A stretch of DNA of 64,000 nt from Pseudobutyrivibrio ruminis AD2017 (GTDB lineage Bacteria; Bacillota; Clostridia; Lachnospirales; Lachnospiraceae), in the NCBI RefSeq assembly GCF_000424305.1, contig NZ_AUJQ01000004.1, positions 310,001 through 374,000 of the forward strand. Direction: 5' to 3'. The translations under genes were made by a program, and so were the position numbers. The notes under the pieces are model-generated. The model was not told the DNA's origin, searched no databases, and saw only the letters and a program-made list of their open reading frames with translations. Within the stretch, counting starts at the first letter, position 1; each line of letters opens with the position of its first letter. Of the stretch, positions 8,171 to 18,038 are shown in pieces.

Positions 8171-10195
8171 TTAATACAACTTCGCACCAGCTGGAATGTG
8201 GTTGTCAATCATGAGAAGGTGAAGCTCCTCGTCCTCGCTGTCCTTAAGGTTGTTAACTGCTGAGAGTAACATACCGCATGATTCGATTCCCATCATTGGT
8301 CTTGGTGGAAGGTTTGTAATAGCTACAAGAGTCTTTCCAACAAGCTCCTCTGGCTCGTAGAATGCGTGAATGCCTGAAAGGATTGTACGGTCTGTACCTG
8401 TACCATCGTCAAGTGTGAACTGAAGAAGCTTCTTTGACTTAGGTACTGCCTGGCAAGCCTTTACCTTTACTGCTCTGAAATCGCTCTTTGAGAATGTATC
8501 AAAATCAACTGTCTCTTCGAACAATGGCTCAATCTTTACGTTTGAGAAATCGATGCTTGAGTTAGGAGCAAAGAATCCATTGTTATCACCAGCAGACTGT
8601 GAAACCTTAGCTGGATTAAGTGACTTCATAGTTGGGAACAATAATACGTCACGGATAGCTGCGCTATCTGTAAGTAACATGCAAAGTCTATCAAGTCCAT
8701 AACCGATACCGCCTGTAGGTGGCATACCGATTTCAAGTGCGTTAAGGAAGTCCTCATCTGTGTGCTCTGCCTCTTCGTCACCAGCTTCTGCGTTAGCATC
8801 CTGTGCTGCGAAACGCTCACGCTGGTCGATTGGGTCGTTAAGCTCTGAGTATGCGTTACACATTTCCCATCCGTTGATGAAGAGCTCGAAACGCTCTACC
8901 TTAGTAGGGTCAGATGGCTTCTTCTTTGTAAGTGGAGAGATTTCGATTGGGTGGTCCATAATGAATGTAGGCTGAACCAAATTCTCCTCACAGAACTCCT
9001 CGAAGAAGAGGTTAAGGATATCACCCTTCTTGTGGCGCTCCTCAAACTCGATGCCCTTCTCACGAGCAAGTGCCTTAGCAGCTTCATCATCTGCTACTGT
9101 ATCAAAATCGATGCCTGCGTACTTCTTAACAGCATCTGTCATTGTAAGTCTTTCGAATGGCTTACCAAGGTCGATTTCTACTCCGTTATAAGAAATCTTT
9201 GTAGAACCAACAACCTTTTCAGCAAGATATCTAAACATGCTCTCTGTGAGCTCCATCATACCTTCGTAATCTGTGTATGCCTGGTAAAGCTCCATAAGAG
9301 TAAACTCAGGATTGTGTCTAGCATCAACACCCTCGTTACGGAATACACGACCGATTTCGAATACTCTCTCAAGACCACCAACGATAAGACGTTTAAGGTA
9401 AAGCTCAAGAGAAATACGAAGCTTACGCTCCTCACCGAGTGCGTTGTAATGTGTAAGGAATGGACGAGCTGCTGCGCCACCTGCGTTTTCAACAAGCATA
9501 GGTGTCTCAACTTCCATGAAATCACGACCTGCAAGGAAGTTACGGATTTCGCGCATCATAAGTGAACGCTTAATGAAAACATCCTTTGAATCTTTGTTCA
9601 TGATAAGGTCAACGTAACGCTGTCTGTAACGTGTATCTGTATCTGTAAGACCATGGAACTTCTCTGGAAGAATCTGAAGTGACTTTGAAAGAAGAGTCAT
9701 TTCCTCAGCATGGATAGAAATCTCACCAGTCTTTGTTCTAAAAGCGTAACCCTTTACGCCGTAAATATCACCGATATCAGACTTTTTGAAATCTGCGTAT
9801 GAATCCTCACCGATTGCATCACGTGCTACATATACCTGGATGCTGTTCTGTAAATCCTGAATGTTACAGAAGCTAGCCTTACCCATAACACGCTTGAACA
9901 TCATACGACCTGCAATGTTAACGTGGATTGGATCTGCATCCATGATTGCACGACGCTCGTTGTAATCATCGTTGATTGCCTGCTTTGCAGCTTCCTCATC
10001 CATACCGTCTGTGTTAACTGCTGCACGACCTGCTAAAAGCTTAGCCTCATGCTCCTCGTAAAGTGCGCGAACTTCATCACTGTGATGAGTCTGGTCGAAC
10101 TTTGTAATCTGAAATGGATCCTTGCCAGCCTCCTGGAGTGCAGAAAGCTTTTCACGGCGAACCTTTAATAACTGGTTAATATCCTGTTCTGCCAT
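8171..10195 (-). CDS. lysS: Lysine--tRNA ligase with C-terminal tRNA-binding domain
   Basis: This is a class II lysyl-tRNA synthetase, which charges tRNA-Lys in the cytoplasm. After the OB-fold anticodon-binding domain come motif 2 (FRNEGVDARHNPEF) and motif 3 (GIGYGLDRLCML). At 674 residues it is about 170 longer than the usual bacterial enzyme. The extra C-terminal part (from about residue 553, SKSDFRAVKVKACQAVPKS onwards) is the Trbp111/EMAP-like tRNA-binding domain best known from MetRS. AAGGAG sits before the ATG. The 3' end of this gene is repeated at 6713-6934. The gene lies 100 bp downstream of the MATE gene and has a strong terminator. Confidence 0.97.
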   Translation of the reverse strand: MAEQDINQLLKVRREKLSALQEAGKDPFQITKFDQTHHSDEVRALYEEHEAKLLAGRAAVNTDGMDEEAAKQAINDDYNERRAIMDADPIHVNIAGRMMFKRVMGKASFCNIQDLQNSIQVYVARDAIGEDSYADFKKSDIGDIYGVKGYAFRTKTGEISIHAEEMTLLSKSLQILPEKFHGLTDTDTRYRQRYVDLIMNKDSKDVFIKRSLMMREIRNFLAGRDFMEVETPMLVENAGGAAARPFLTHYNALGEERKLRISLELYLKRLIVGGLERVFEIGRVFRNEGVDARHNPEFTLMELYQAYTDYEGMMELTESMFRYLAEKVVGSTKISYNGVEIDLGKPFERLTMTDAVKKYAGIDFDTVADDEAAKALAREKGIEFEERHKKGDILNLFFEEFCEENLVQPTFIMDHPIEISPLTKKKPSDPTKVERFELFINGWEMCNAYSELNDPIDQRERFAAQDANAEAGDEEAEHTDEDFLNALEIGMPPTGGIGYGLDRLCMLLTDSAAIRDVLLFPTMKSLNPAKVSQSAGDNNGFFAPNSSIDFSNVKIEPLFEETVDFDTFSKSDFRAVKVKACQAVPKSKKLLQFTLDDGTGTDRTILSGIHAFYEPEELVGKTLVAITNLPPRPMMGIESCGMLLSAVNNLKDSEDEELHLLMIDNHIPAGAKLY

Positions 10196-10295
10196 AATAT
10201 CTCCTTATCTATTTTTAAACTATATTTTTCTTGTCATAAACTATTTGATTATAGTCTAGTTTTCTTAAATCTGTCAAGGCATGCCACTGCTAGTG

Positions 10296-11681
10296 CTAGA
10301 CAATCTGCTGAAGCCATACGTTTGATTTCACCATGAAATAACCCATGATGTTTTTGATAAGCTCTGTTCCACATACGAAGAAGTAAATCCATACGATTCC
10401 AAGTCCTGTGAAATGAGCAAGTACAAATGCAAGTGGTGCCATAACAACCCATGTAAATACTGAATCAAACAGGAAGGTAACTAATGTCTTACCACCTGAT
10501 CGAAGTGTAAAGTATGAGCAATGGCTGAATGAACAGAATGGCATCCATATTGCCGCAACGGCGATGAACTTTGTTGCAAGTGCTCTTATATCGTCAGATA
10601 CATTGTAGATGTGTGGGAACAATCCGCCAAATGCAAACATAATGATGGCCATAATAGTACAGCAGAATACGCTAAAAACTATCATCTTGTTATCAGCATC
10701 CTTTGCCTCTTCAAGGTCACCTGCCCCCAGGTGCTGTCCTACAACAATGCTGATACATGCGCCTAGCTGGATAAATACAATATTGAAAAGATTTCCAACT
10801 GTGTTTGAAATGCTGAGGGCTGTAAGTACGTTCATGCCTCTGATTGAATAGCTTTGAGTTACCGCGCTCATGCCTGCTGCCCAAAGGACCTCGTTAAACA
10901 TAAGCGGTGCGCCCTTTATAATGATAGGTCCAAGTATATCCTTTGGAATACCAAAGCCTAAGTAAGCACCTTCAAGATATCTGTTGAGGCTTCTGTGGCT
11001 GTGCGCCCAGAATATAACAATGGCTGCCTCAATATATCTGGCAATAACTGTTGCGATGGCTGCGCCTGCTACACCAAGCTTTGGGAATGGGCCGAAGCCA
11101 AAAATTAAGCAATAATCTAAAATGGCATTTGTTGCAACGGCAATCATACCTGCAACCATAGGAACCACCGTCTGACCTGTTTCTTTTATGTTAGTAGCGT
11201 ATGCCTGATTAACAGCAAATGGAACTAAGCCCACCAAAATGATACTTAGATACTGTAAGCCAAGCTGCAGTGCAATCTCAGGAGATGCTCCGGCACTTTC
11301 TGTTAAAAACAGGGATATTAATTCTTTTCCAAATCCAAGGAAAATCAATATACCTATTAATGTAGCTAAAAGTGTGGCATAGAGCTTGAAACGGAAGGTG
11401 TACATGTGACCCTTGTGGTCGCCCTTGCCAAAATACTGTGCGCCGTAAATACTACCTGCTGATGCAGCACCAAACACAGCTAGCGAAAATACGAAGTTAA
11501 GCTGGTTGACTGTGGCTACCGCAGATATTGCTTCCTGACCAAGCTGACCGACCATGATGTTGTCGAGGAAGCTTACGAAGTTTGTAATTGCGTTTTGAAT
11601 AATCATTGGAGTTGCAAGGAAGATATAGCGCTTGTAGAAGGCTTTGTCTCCGATGTATTTTTTCTTTAGTGATGTTAACAT
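10296..11681 (-). CDS. MATE family efflux transporter
   Basis: The 461-residue protein has about 12 hydrophobic segments and the pseudo-twofold layout of MATE exporters, with the N-terminal mark ATPMIIQNAITNFVSFLDNI near residue 24. Family members expel cationic drugs or toxic organic compounds using Na+ or H+ gradients; the substrate here is unknown. AGGAGGACATC before the ATG sets the start. It lies between the greA terminator and lysS, so it probably begins a transcript that may run on into lysS. Confidence 0.93.
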   Translation of the reverse strand: MLTSLKKKYIGDKAFYKRYIFLATPMIIQNAITNFVSFLDNIMVGQLGQEAISAVATVNQLNFVFSLAVFGAASAGSIYGAQYFGKGDHKGHMYTFRFKLYATLLATLIGILIFLGFGKELISLFLTESAGASPEIALQLGLQYLSIILVGLVPFAVNQAYATNIKETGQTVVPMVAGMIAVATNAILDYCLIFGFGPFPKLGVAGAAIATVIARYIEAAIVIFWAHSHRSLNRYLEGAYLGFGIPKDILGPIIIKGAPLMFNEVLWAAGMSAVTQSYSIRGMNVLTALSISNTVGNLFNIVFIQLGACISIVVGQHLGAGDLEEAKDADNKMIVFSVFCCTIMAIIMFAFGGLFPHIYNVSDDIRALATKFIAVAAIWMPFCSFSHCSYFTLRSGGKTLVTFLFDSVFTWVVMAPLAFVLAHFTGLGIVWIYFFVCGTELIKNIMGYFMVKSNVWLQQIV

Positions 11682-11706
11682 GATGTCCTCCTAATACCTT
11701 ATAAAA

Positions 11707-11739
11707 AAAGGTCGCAACCAAAAAACGGTTGCGACCTTT
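11707..11739 (-). terminator. Rho-independent terminator of greA
   Basis: A perfect 13-bp stem AAAGGTCGCAACC/GGTTGCGACCTTT (11707-11719, 11727-11739) is followed on the minus strand by TTTT, then TAT. It lies 12 bp past the greA stop codon. Confidence 0.92.
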
Positions 11740-11751
11740 ACATTGCATTAA

Positions 11752-12231
11752 TTACTTTGTCTTGCTTGCAGCTAAAATCTTGTACTTGAACTCGCCAGCT
11801 TCTGTTTCAACAGTAACTGTATCACCCTTTTTGTGTCCAAGGATTGCCTTACCAACTGGAGACTCGTTTGAAATCTTACCCTTAAGGCTGTTAGCCTCTG
11901 TAGAACCAACGATTTTGTATTCTGTCTCCTCATCAAATTCAAGGTCAAGAAGTGTAACTGTCCAACCGATGTTAATATTCTTTGTATCGTGCTCGTCTGT
12001 AACGACCTCAGCATTCTTAAGGATTTTCTCGATTTCTTCGATACGTGCTTCGATATCACGCTGCTCATCCTTAGCTGCATCGTACTCAGCGTTCTCTGAA
12101 AGGTCACCCTGCTCTCTGGCTTCCTTAATCTTCTGAGAAACTTCTTTACGTCTGTTTACCTTTAAATCTTCTAATTCGTCCTCTAATATCTTAAGTCCTT
12201 CAGCTGTAAGTAAATTCTTTTTAGCTTCCAT
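11752..12231 (-). CDS. greA: Transcription elongation factor GreA
   Basis: GreA binds the secondary channel of RNA polymerase and stimulates cleavage of backtracked transcripts. The 159-residue length is canonical. The N-terminal coiled coil covers roughly residues 10-75, with the tip motif GDLSENAEYDAAKD bearing the catalytic acidic pair. The C-terminal FKBP-like globular domain includes ESPVGKAILGHKKGDTV. It follows dusB by about 100 bp and has its own strong terminator, so it closes the argF-dusB-greA group. Confidence 0.97.
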   Translation of the reverse strand: MEAKKNLLTAEGLKILEDELEDLKVNRRKEVSQKIKEAREQGDLSENAEYDAAKDEQRDIEARIEEIEKILKNAEVVTDEHDTKNINIGWTVTLLDLEFDEETEYKIVGSTEANSLKGKISNESPVGKAILGHKKGDTVTVETEAGEFKYKILAASKTK

Positions 12232-12332
12232 GTTTTGGTTCCTTTCCCCTTCGGATTTATTTTTGAATGATTCCGTTTAGAATCAGTATATATCAATAGC
12301 TTAGTGAATTATAAGCCACACAGATTTTGATG

Positions 12333-13316
12333 TCAAGAACAAGCATATTCTTTCATAAAATCTTCAAAAAGTTGCTCTAACTCATCATAAGATTCCACAT
12401 CATTTATTCTGCCGCGAAGCTTGCTGGCACCCTTATATCCTGCAGTGTACCAGGCAGCATGCTTGCGCATTTCTCTTATTCCAAGGTAGTCACCCTTGAA
12501 TTCGATTTGGAGTTTTGCGTGGCGAAGCATGGTCTTGACCATCTCCTCCATAGGTGGCTTTCCAATCATTTCTCCAGTTTCAAAATAATGAAGAATCTGG
12601 TGGAATATCCAAGGATTACCCTGGGCGCCACGGCCTATCATGAAGCCGTCGCAGCCTGTCTGCTCCGACATAGCGATAACATCCTTTGCATCAAGAATGT
12701 CGCCGTTTCCAATAACAGGTATTGATACTGCAGCCTTTACATCTGCTATGATGCTCCAATCTGCCTTGCCTGAATAGTACTGTTCTCTGGTACGACCGTG
12801 AACTGCTACTGCAGCTGCGCCAGATTCTTGTGCTACATGAGCCATCTCAACTGCATTGATATGCTCGTCGTCAAAGCCCTTGCGGATTTTTACAGTGACC
12901 GGCTTATCTATCGCCTTTACCATGCCCTCGATTATCTTTCCAGCCAACACTGGATTTTTCATAAGAGCTGAGCCATCACCATTATTAACTACCTTTGGCA
13001 CTGGGCAGCCCATATTGATATCTAAAATATCAAAGTTGCGATGCTCGATTCTAGCTGCCATGGCTGCCATGATTTCTGGGTCAGAGCCAAACAGCTGAAG
13101 GCTAACTGGACGTTCCCTTTCATCTACTGTAAGAAGGCTTTCGGTATTTTTGTTGTTGTAATAAATACCCTTGGCGCTGACCATTTCCATGCAGCAAAGT
13201 GCAGCACCCTGTTCCTTACATAAAAGACGAAATGGCAGGTCAGTTACGCCTGCCATTGGTGCCAAAATCAAATTGTTTTCTAATTCTACGTTTCCGATTT
13301 TTAACTTATTTATCAT
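12333..13316 (-). CDS. dusB: tRNA-dihydrouridine synthase
   Basis: This FMN enzyme reduces specific uridines in the tRNA D-loop. The 327-residue protein shows the N-terminal APMAGVTDLPFR, the active-site cysteine in NMGCPVPKV, the phosphate-binding IGNGDI and the GRGAQGNPWIF stretch of the TIM barrel. The small C-terminal helical domain (HAAWYTAGYKGASKLRG) fits the DusB subgroup. Its ATG shares one base with the coaX stop (TAATG), showing translational coupling within the argF-birA-coaX-dusB operon. Confidence 0.95.
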   Translation of the reverse strand: MINKLKIGNVELENNLILAPMAGVTDLPFRLLCKEQGAALCCMEMVSAKGIYYNNKNTESLLTVDERERPVSLQLFGSDPEIMAAMAARIEHRNFDILDINMGCPVPKVVNNGDGSALMKNPVLAGKIIEGMVKAIDKPVTVKIRKGFDDEHINAVEMAHVAQESGAAAVAVHGRTREQYYSGKADWSIIADVKAAVSIPVIGNGDILDAKDVIAMSEQTGCDGFMIGRGAQGNPWIFHQILHYFETGEMIGKPPMEEMVKTMLRHAKLQIEFKGDYLGIREMRKHAAWYTAGYKGASKLRGRINDVESYDELEQLFEDFMKEYACS

Positions 13317-14086
13317 TATCTCTTTTGCTTATCGTAAATAAATTTCATACCATAGAGAGTAAGGTTTGGATTGTAAATATCGATGCACTTTGTCTCGCTT
13401 GAAATAAGGTTTCCAAGTCCGCCTGTAGCAACAACCTTTACGTTCTCGTAGCCACTCTCCTCTATCATGTGTTTAACAATGTATTCTGTCTGACCAATCT
13501 GTCCGTAAACAAGACCAGCCTGCATAGAAGAAATTGTTTCCTTAGCAAGAATCTTTTCAGGCTTCTTGATTTCGATTTCAGGAAGCTTAGCAGCATCTTC
13601 CCAAAGGGCACGTGCGCTGATTCTGATACCTGGTGCTGTAACACCTGAAACAAATGCGCCGTTTGCATCTACTAAATCGTATGTAGTAGCTGTACCAAAA
13701 TCAAGTACAAGTACAGGACCACCGTAAAGCTCGTAAGCACCTGCTGCATCTACGATTCTGTCTGCACCAATCTGCTTTGGATTTTCTGTTGCAATTCTGA
13801 TTCCTGTTTTGATACCAGCCTCAACGATGATAGGCTGAATATCGAAGTATTTGATGATTGAGCTTGTAAGTGAGTGCATTACATTTGGCACTACTGAAGC
13901 GATAATTACATCATCTATTTTGTTTGCATCCAAATCGTTTGAACGAAGAATCTCCTTGAATACGATTCCAAATTCATCTGATGTTCTGTTGATTTTGGTG
14001 GTGACACGGAAATTACCGCGAAGCTCCTGTCCTTCAAACACACCCATTGTTATATTTGTATTTCCAACATCAATTGTAAGAAGCAT
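13316..14086 (-). CDS. coaX: Type III pantothenate kinase
   Basis: CoaX phosphorylates pantothenate in the first step of coenzyme A synthesis. The 256-residue length is typical. The N-terminal ASKHA phosphate motif is [16 protein letters not shown], with [16 protein letters not shown] and the second nucleotide-binding strand [14 protein letters not shown] further in. Type III kinases are not feedback-inhibited by CoA and need a monovalent cation. The gene overlaps its neighbours on both sides by single bases, so it is part of a coupled operon. dusB next to coaX is common in clostridia. Confidence 0.96.
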   Translation of the reverse strand: MLLTIDVGNTNITMGVFEGQELRGNFRVTTKINRTSDEFGIVFKEILRSNDLDANKIDDVIIASVVPNVMHSLTSSIIKYFDIQPIIVEAGIKTGIRIATENPKQIGADRIVDAAGAYELYGGPVLVLDFGTATTYDLVDANGAFVSGVTAPGIRISARALWEDAAKLPEIEIKKPEKILAKETISSMQAGLVYGQIGQTEYIVKHMIEESGYENVKVVATGGLGNLISSETKCIDIYNPNLTLYGMKFIYDKQKR

Positions 14087-14409
14087 TATATGCCCTCCCC
14101 TAAGAATACTACTTTATAATATGTTTCTAGTGCTTCGAAAAGCTCTCTGCGTTCACGCTGGATTCTCTTTACTTCCAGAACTGAACCGATTTCATCATAC
14201 ATGAAATCATTATCGTTGTGGTCTACATCGATTCTAAGGGAGCCGTCCTCCTCATAGACTATCTGGATTGTACCACTGACCTGTTCTGTGTACATAACGC
14301 ACAATATTTTTAATTCATCCTTAATCATAGGAGGGAGTCCCTCAAATTCAGGATTTAAATAAAACTTTTTGGTGTAGCAGCTTGCGCCACAAAGTACTTT
14401 CTCTTCCAT
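14086..14409 (-). CDS. Small conserved protein, possibly DUF6145 family
   Basis: A 107-residue cytosolic protein with no signal peptide or membrane segment sits between birA and coaX. It begins [19 protein letters not shown] and is rich in acidic residues around [18 protein letters not shown] recall a small Lachnospiraceae family (DUF6145) of this size in this position, but cannot confirm it. The two N-terminal Cys and the charged centre are the only marks. It abuts birA directly (TAAATG) and shares a base with coaX, so it is surely cotranscribed with these cofactor genes. Its function is unknown. Confidence 0.7.
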   Translation of the reverse strand: MEEKVLCGASCYTKKFYLNPEFEGLPPMIKDELKILCVMYTEQVSGTIQIVYEEDGSLRIDVDHNDNDFMYDEIGSVLEVKRIQRERRELFEALETYYKVVFLGEGI

Positions 14410-15186
14410 TTATACATACCCGTAAATACCGCGAACTGAGACTTCGCCGGTTCTTATTATTTGTTCTTTTTTATCCACTTCCACTATCAGTTCTCCTTTG
14501 GCGGTGATGCCTTTGGCGATAGCTTCGTATGAATTTTCCTGAGCTTCTATTCTAACACGTTCTCCAAAGTTCGCAAGGTTTCTTTCGTATTCTTCTTTTA
14601 AACCTGACATGTCCTGAGTTTTTATAAAGATGTTGTAATACCTTTTAAAGCTCTCCCAAATAGCCTTTGTAAGCTCTGCTCTGTGGCCGGTTTCACCGAT
14701 ACGATTTTCTTTTATCAACTCCAGGTCCACAGATGTTGCTTTATACGCAATCTCCTCGTCAAAGTTTTTGTTGTGAACATTGACACCGATGCCAACAACC
14801 ACAAACCAAACGGCTCCGTCCTTCATTTCCATTTCGGTGAGGATTCCGCATATCTTTTTGCCATCTAAAACTATGTCGTTAGGCCATTTGATTTTGCCCT
14901 CTAAGCCGTACTGCCTGCTTAAGGCATCACGCACTGCCATGGCTGCTACCACTGTGATGGTAGGGACTGCTTCTAAAGATATCTCCTGAGGCGTAAGCAA
15001 CATTGATGTGGCAATAGAATCGTGTTTTGGCGATTCCCATTTGCGTCCTATTCTGCCCTTGCCTGCTGTCTGTGTTCCAGCTGATATTACAAGGCCTTGC
15101 TTTTCGCCTGAGTGTGCTCTTTCTTTTATTCTGTCGTTGGTGGAATCCACCGAATCATAATACTCAAAATTAATATTATCTAACAT
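14410..15186 (-). CDS. birA: Biotin--[acetyl-CoA-carboxylase] ligase (no DNA-binding domain)
   Basis: This enzyme activates biotin to biotinyl-AMP and attaches it to carboxylase carrier proteins. The biotin/ATP loop [12 protein letters not shown] lies near residue 42, with [19 protein letters not shown] further on and a C-terminal SH3-like domain. At 258 residues it lacks the N-terminal winged helix of repressor-type BirA, so it is a class I ligase that should not regulate biotin genes directly. Its start lies 11 bp inside the end of argF. Pairing with argF is positional rather than metabolic. Confidence 0.94.
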   Translation of the reverse strand: MLDNINFEYYDSVDSTNDRIKERAHSGEKQGLVISAGTQTAGKGRIGRKWESPKHDSIATSMLLTPQEISLEAVPTITVVAAMAVRDALSRQYGLEGKIKWPNDIVLDGKKICGILTEMEMKDGAVWFVVVGIGVNVHNKNFDEEIAYKATSVDLELIKENRIGETGHRAELTKAIWESFKRYYNIFIKTQDMSGLKEEYERNLANFGERVRIEAQENSYEAIAKGITAKGELIVEVDKKEQIIRTGEVSVRGIYGYV

Positions 15187-16174
15187 CGCCTAATGTTGCG
15201 TACATAACTGCCTTGATAGAGTGCATTCTGTTTTCTGCCTCGTCAAAGACGATTGAACGCTCGCTTTCAAAAATTTCGTCTGTAACTTCCATACAGTCGA
15301 TTCCAAACTTCTCATGAATCTGAACACCGATTGTTGTATTTAAATCATGGAACGCTGGAAGGCAGTGCATAAATTTAGCACCTGGCTTCGCATAAGAGAA
15401 TGCCTTAGCGTTAACCTGATATGGGCTAAGCTCCTTGATTCGCTCTTCCCATACTGCATCTGGCTCGCCCATTGATACCCACACATCAGTGTAGATAACA
15501 TCTGCATCCTTACATCCTGCTGCAACATCATCAGTCAACGTCACGCTTGCCCCGGTTTGTTTAGCAATATCCTGACACTTTTCTACAAGCCAGCTTTCAG
15601 GGAAATACTTTTCGCTGGTGCATGCTACGAAATCCAGGCCAAGCTTAGCGCAGGTAACCATAAGGGAATTGCCCATGTTATATCTGGCATCGCCCATGTA
15701 TACGAACTTGAGTCCCTCAAGCTTTCCAAAATGCTCCTTGATAGTCATCATATCTGCAATCATCTGTGTAGGATGAGATTCATTTGTAAGACCATTCCAT
15801 ACTGGCACCCCAGCGTATTTTGCAAGAGCCTCCACCTTGTCCTGTTCAAAGCCGCGGTATTCGATTCCATCATACATACGGCCCAAAACTCTTGCTGTAT
15901 CAGCGATGGATTCCTTCTTACCTATCTGCGAGCCTGATGGGTCAAGATATGTAACGTGTGCGCCCATATCATGAGCAGCCACTTCAAAAGAACAACGGGT
16001 ACGTGTAGATGTTTTCTCGAAAATCAAGGCAATGTTCTTGCCTGCCAAATAACTAGCCTGAGACTTTCCACTCTTCTTCTCCTTTTTAAGGCGAATGGAT
16101 AAATCAATGAGACCATTAATTTCCTCTGGTGTAAAATCTAACATCTTTAAAAAGTGCTTTCCTTTTAAATCCAT
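15176..16174 (-). CDS. argF: Ornithine carbamoyltransferase
   Basis: OTC joins ornithine and carbamoyl phosphate to give citrulline in arginine synthesis. The 332-residue protein has the carbamoyl phosphate motif STRTR, then [11 protein letters not shown], the ornithine loop [13 protein letters not shown] and the active-site cysteine motif HCLPAFHD. It opens the minus-strand operon argF-birA-small gene-coaX-dusB. A GGAGG-type site precedes the ATG at 16174. A catabolic role (arcB) is possible, but no deiminase or carbamate kinase gene is nearby, so biosynthesis is preferred. Confidence 0.94.
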   Translation of the reverse strand: MDLKGKHFLKMLDFTPEEINGLIDLSIRLKKEKKSGKSQASYLAGKNIALIFEKTSTRTRCSFEVAAHDMGAHVTYLDPSGSQIGKKESIADTARVLGRMYDGIEYRGFEQDKVEALAKYAGVPVWNGLTNESHPTQMIADMMTIKEHFGKLEGLKFVYMGDARYNMGNSLMVTCAKLGLDFVACTSEKYFPESWLVEKCQDIAKQTGASVTLTDDVAAGCKDADVIYTDVWVSMGEPDAVWEERIKELSPYQVNAKAFSYAKPGAKFMHCLPAFHDLNTTIGVQIHEKFGIDCMEVTDEIFESERSIVFDEAENRMHSIKAVMYATLGDVR

Positions 16175-16217
16175 AACGTACCCTCCTAAACAAAAATTTA
16201 TTTAAGTATAAAACAAA

Positions 16218-16247
16218 AGAGTCTTTAGGAAAACCCCTAAAGACTCT
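16218..16247 (-). terminator. Rho-independent terminator of the cell-wall hydrolase gene
   Basis: A perfect 12-bp stem AGAGTCTTTAGG/CCTAAAGACTCT (16218-16229, 16236-16247) with a 6-base loop is followed on the minus strand by TTTTGTTTT. It lies between the hydrolase stop and argF. Confidence 0.9.
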
Positions 16248-16265
16248 AAAAAACATCATTTTTAA

Positions 16266-17456
16266 TTAATAGAATACGTGGTTACCGATGATAAGTCCTT
16301 CTTTAGAACCTGCACGTCTAAAGTGTGTTAAACCGCCTGTTGGGTCGCTACCTGCGATAGCTTCCTGTGCTGCCTGTACGCAAGATGCCTTTGGTCCCTT
16401 TGCAAGAACTGAAGACATACGTGATGTTGCGAACTGACCTCTTGCGAAAATAACACCACTAACAGAATTAGCATACGCGCCACTACGAACTCTGTTCATA
16501 ACTACAGCACCTACTGCTACCTGTCCTTCGTATGGCTCGTTACCAGCTTCAATCTGTATGATTGCTGCGATAAGAGATACGTCTGTTGCTGAATCAATAA
16601 CAGCCTGATTTGCTGCAGCGGCAGCGGCTGCCTGTTCCTTAGCCTTACGTGCTGCTTCTTCTGCAGCGGCCTTAGCCTCAGCTTCCTCTTCTAATGTGAT
16701 AGCTTCGCCTGTTACCATATCAACGTTAACATAATCAGACTTAACATAGCCTGTTGTGTCACCGCTTGTAACAGCTACCCAGCCATCAATTGCTTCTGCA
16801 TCTGAATTAACAGAAAGCTTTGTTCCCTGTGGAACAACCTTGAGGATCTTAGAATCCTCTGATGCTTCGCTACGAATGCGAAGACCTGCTACATCTGTTG
16901 TAGCGTATGTGTTGCATACATCCATTGCAAGCTCGTAAGCTTCAATACCTGTAACACAATAATCAGCTGATACGAAACCGTGTGCATTACCTGATTCTAC
17001 TTCGTACCAACCATCAAATACATCAACTAGTGTTGCGACATCGCCCTTGCGAAGCTTAGCAATAGCTTCGGAAGATTCGTTAGCTTCTGAACGAATATAG
17101 AGATAATCTTCTACATTAGCCATAGCCTTGTCTGCCCACTCATCATATTCATTATCTAAATCTGGCTCTACCTGATCTGTAGTAGCCGCAACTACTGTAA
17201 CATCTGCTGATGCATAAACTAAGCTTGAATCTCCTGCTGTAAGGTCCATAGATGATACTGCTGCGAAAACACCGGCTGTTCTAGCTGGAGTAACATCTAC
17301 ATTTGTCTTTGTAACTTCCTGTGGTGCATTAACGTATGCGCCTGTAAATAAAAGCATCAATGATAAAGCAAGAGCTCCGCCCTGCATATTACGCTTGTTT
17401 AAGATTTTTTTGTTCTTAGCATAAATAGCAGTTAAGGTTTCGTTGAATTTACTCAT
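16266..17456 (-). CDS. Secreted cell-wall hydrolase: two SH3b domains plus SleB-like domain
   Basis: The 396-residue protein has an N-terminal hydrophobic segment (about 27-45) preceded by positive charges, serving as signal or anchor. Two bacterial SH3 domains follow (about 113-168 and 188-243), each with the LRIRSEAS / GWV / GYVKSDYV type pattern that binds peptidoglycan. An Ala/Glu/Lys-rich coiled coil (about 254-288) links them to a C-terminal SleB-type hydrolase domain marked by IQIEAGNEPYEGQVAVGAVV and MNRVRSG. The family cleaves peptidoglycan (lytic transglycosylase or amidase type). SleB is a spore-germination enzyme in bacilli, but this SH3 layout is usual in vegetative Lachnospiraceae, so wall remodelling is more likely. 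Confidence 0.9.
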   Translation of the reverse strand: MSKFNETLTAIYAKNKKILNKRNMQGGALALSLMLLFTGAYVNAPQEVTKTNVDVTPARTAGVFAAVSSMDLTAGDSSLVYASADVTVVAATTDQVEPDLDNEYDEWADKAMANVEDYLYIRSEANESSEAIAKLRKGDVATLVDVFDGWYEVESGNAHGFVSADYCVTGIEAYELAMDVCNTYATTDVAGLRIRSEASEDSKILKVVPQGTKLSVNSDAEAIDGWVAVTSGDTTGYVKSDYVNVDMVTGEAITLEEEAEAKAAAEEAARKAKEQAAAAAAANQAVIDSATDVSLIAAIIQIEAGNEPYEGQVAVGAVVMNRVRSGAYANSVSGVIFARGQFATSRMSSVLAKGPKASCVQAAQEAIAGSDPTGGLTHFRRAGSKEGLIIGNHVFY

Positions 17457-17539
17457 AAGCCTCCGTCACTTTTTACAAAAGTTTTTTATTTATTACAACT
17501 TTGTTACGAAGGCTACTATAACATTCTTACATTTTTTTG

Positions 17540-17893
17540 TCAAATCAGGCTGTCAATGCAGTCCCACAGTTCCTGATATTTGATAGGTTTTTGCAGGCAA
17601 TGCTTGGCTCCCATAAGCTTATATTTGAGCAAATCTGCCTTTGGTCTGCCTGAACAAACAATGATGTTTGCCTTGCTATCTAAGGACAGTATTTTTTCTA
17701 TTAACCATTCGCCACCAATACCCCCCTTCATCAGGATATCGGTAATGACTATATCAGGGTGCATTTCCTCATAAATCATGTAGGCATCATAGCAATCCCC
17801 TGCCTGCAATATTTCGACGCCATCTTCCGCTTTAAGTAATCTTTCAAGCGTTTTAAGGGCAAATATTTCGTCATCTACTATTAGTACTTTCAT
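17540..17893 (-). CDS. Stand-alone response-regulator receiver domain (CheY-like)
   Basis: The 117-residue protein is a single receiver domain without an output domain. The acidic pocket Asp7/Asp8, phosphoacceptor Asp52 (IVITDILM), Ser81 and Lys102 (LQKPI) are all present, so it should accept phosphate from a kinase. Family members act in chemotaxis, phosphorelays or by binding partner proteins. No kinase gene is adjacent. It lies between the hydrolase gene and the divergently oriented murG. Confidence 0.9.
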   Translation of the reverse strand: MKVLIVDDEIFALKTLERLLKAEDGVEILQAGDCYDAYMIYEEMHPDIVITDILMKGGIGGEWLIEKILSLDSKANIIVCSGRPKADLLKYKLMGAKHCLQKPIKYQELWDCIDSLI

Positions 17894-18038
17894 CTTCAGT
17901 CCCTCATCCCCGTTTGTGTTTCGTATATCTTGATTTTATCATGGCTTTAGCCTATTCGCACTATTTATTTGACTTTTATTTTCATATAGGTATCATAAAA
18001 TTGGTTAAAAAGTATTGATGAAAGAGGTAAATCTTCTT

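Noticed and set aside
8951-9565. Long plus-strand frame opposite lysS
   Set aside because: It has no ribosome site and lies wholly antisense to a well-conserved synthetase gene. It is a by-product of lysS codon use.
10196-10295. T-box or other riboswitch upstream of lysS
   Set aside because: The gap is only about 100 bp, AT-rich, and shows no T-box motif or terminator/antiterminator pair.
16266-17456. Spore germination hydrolase SleB
   Set aside because: The domain matches, but two SH3 domains, a coiled coil and no neighbouring germination genes favour a vegetative wall enzyme.
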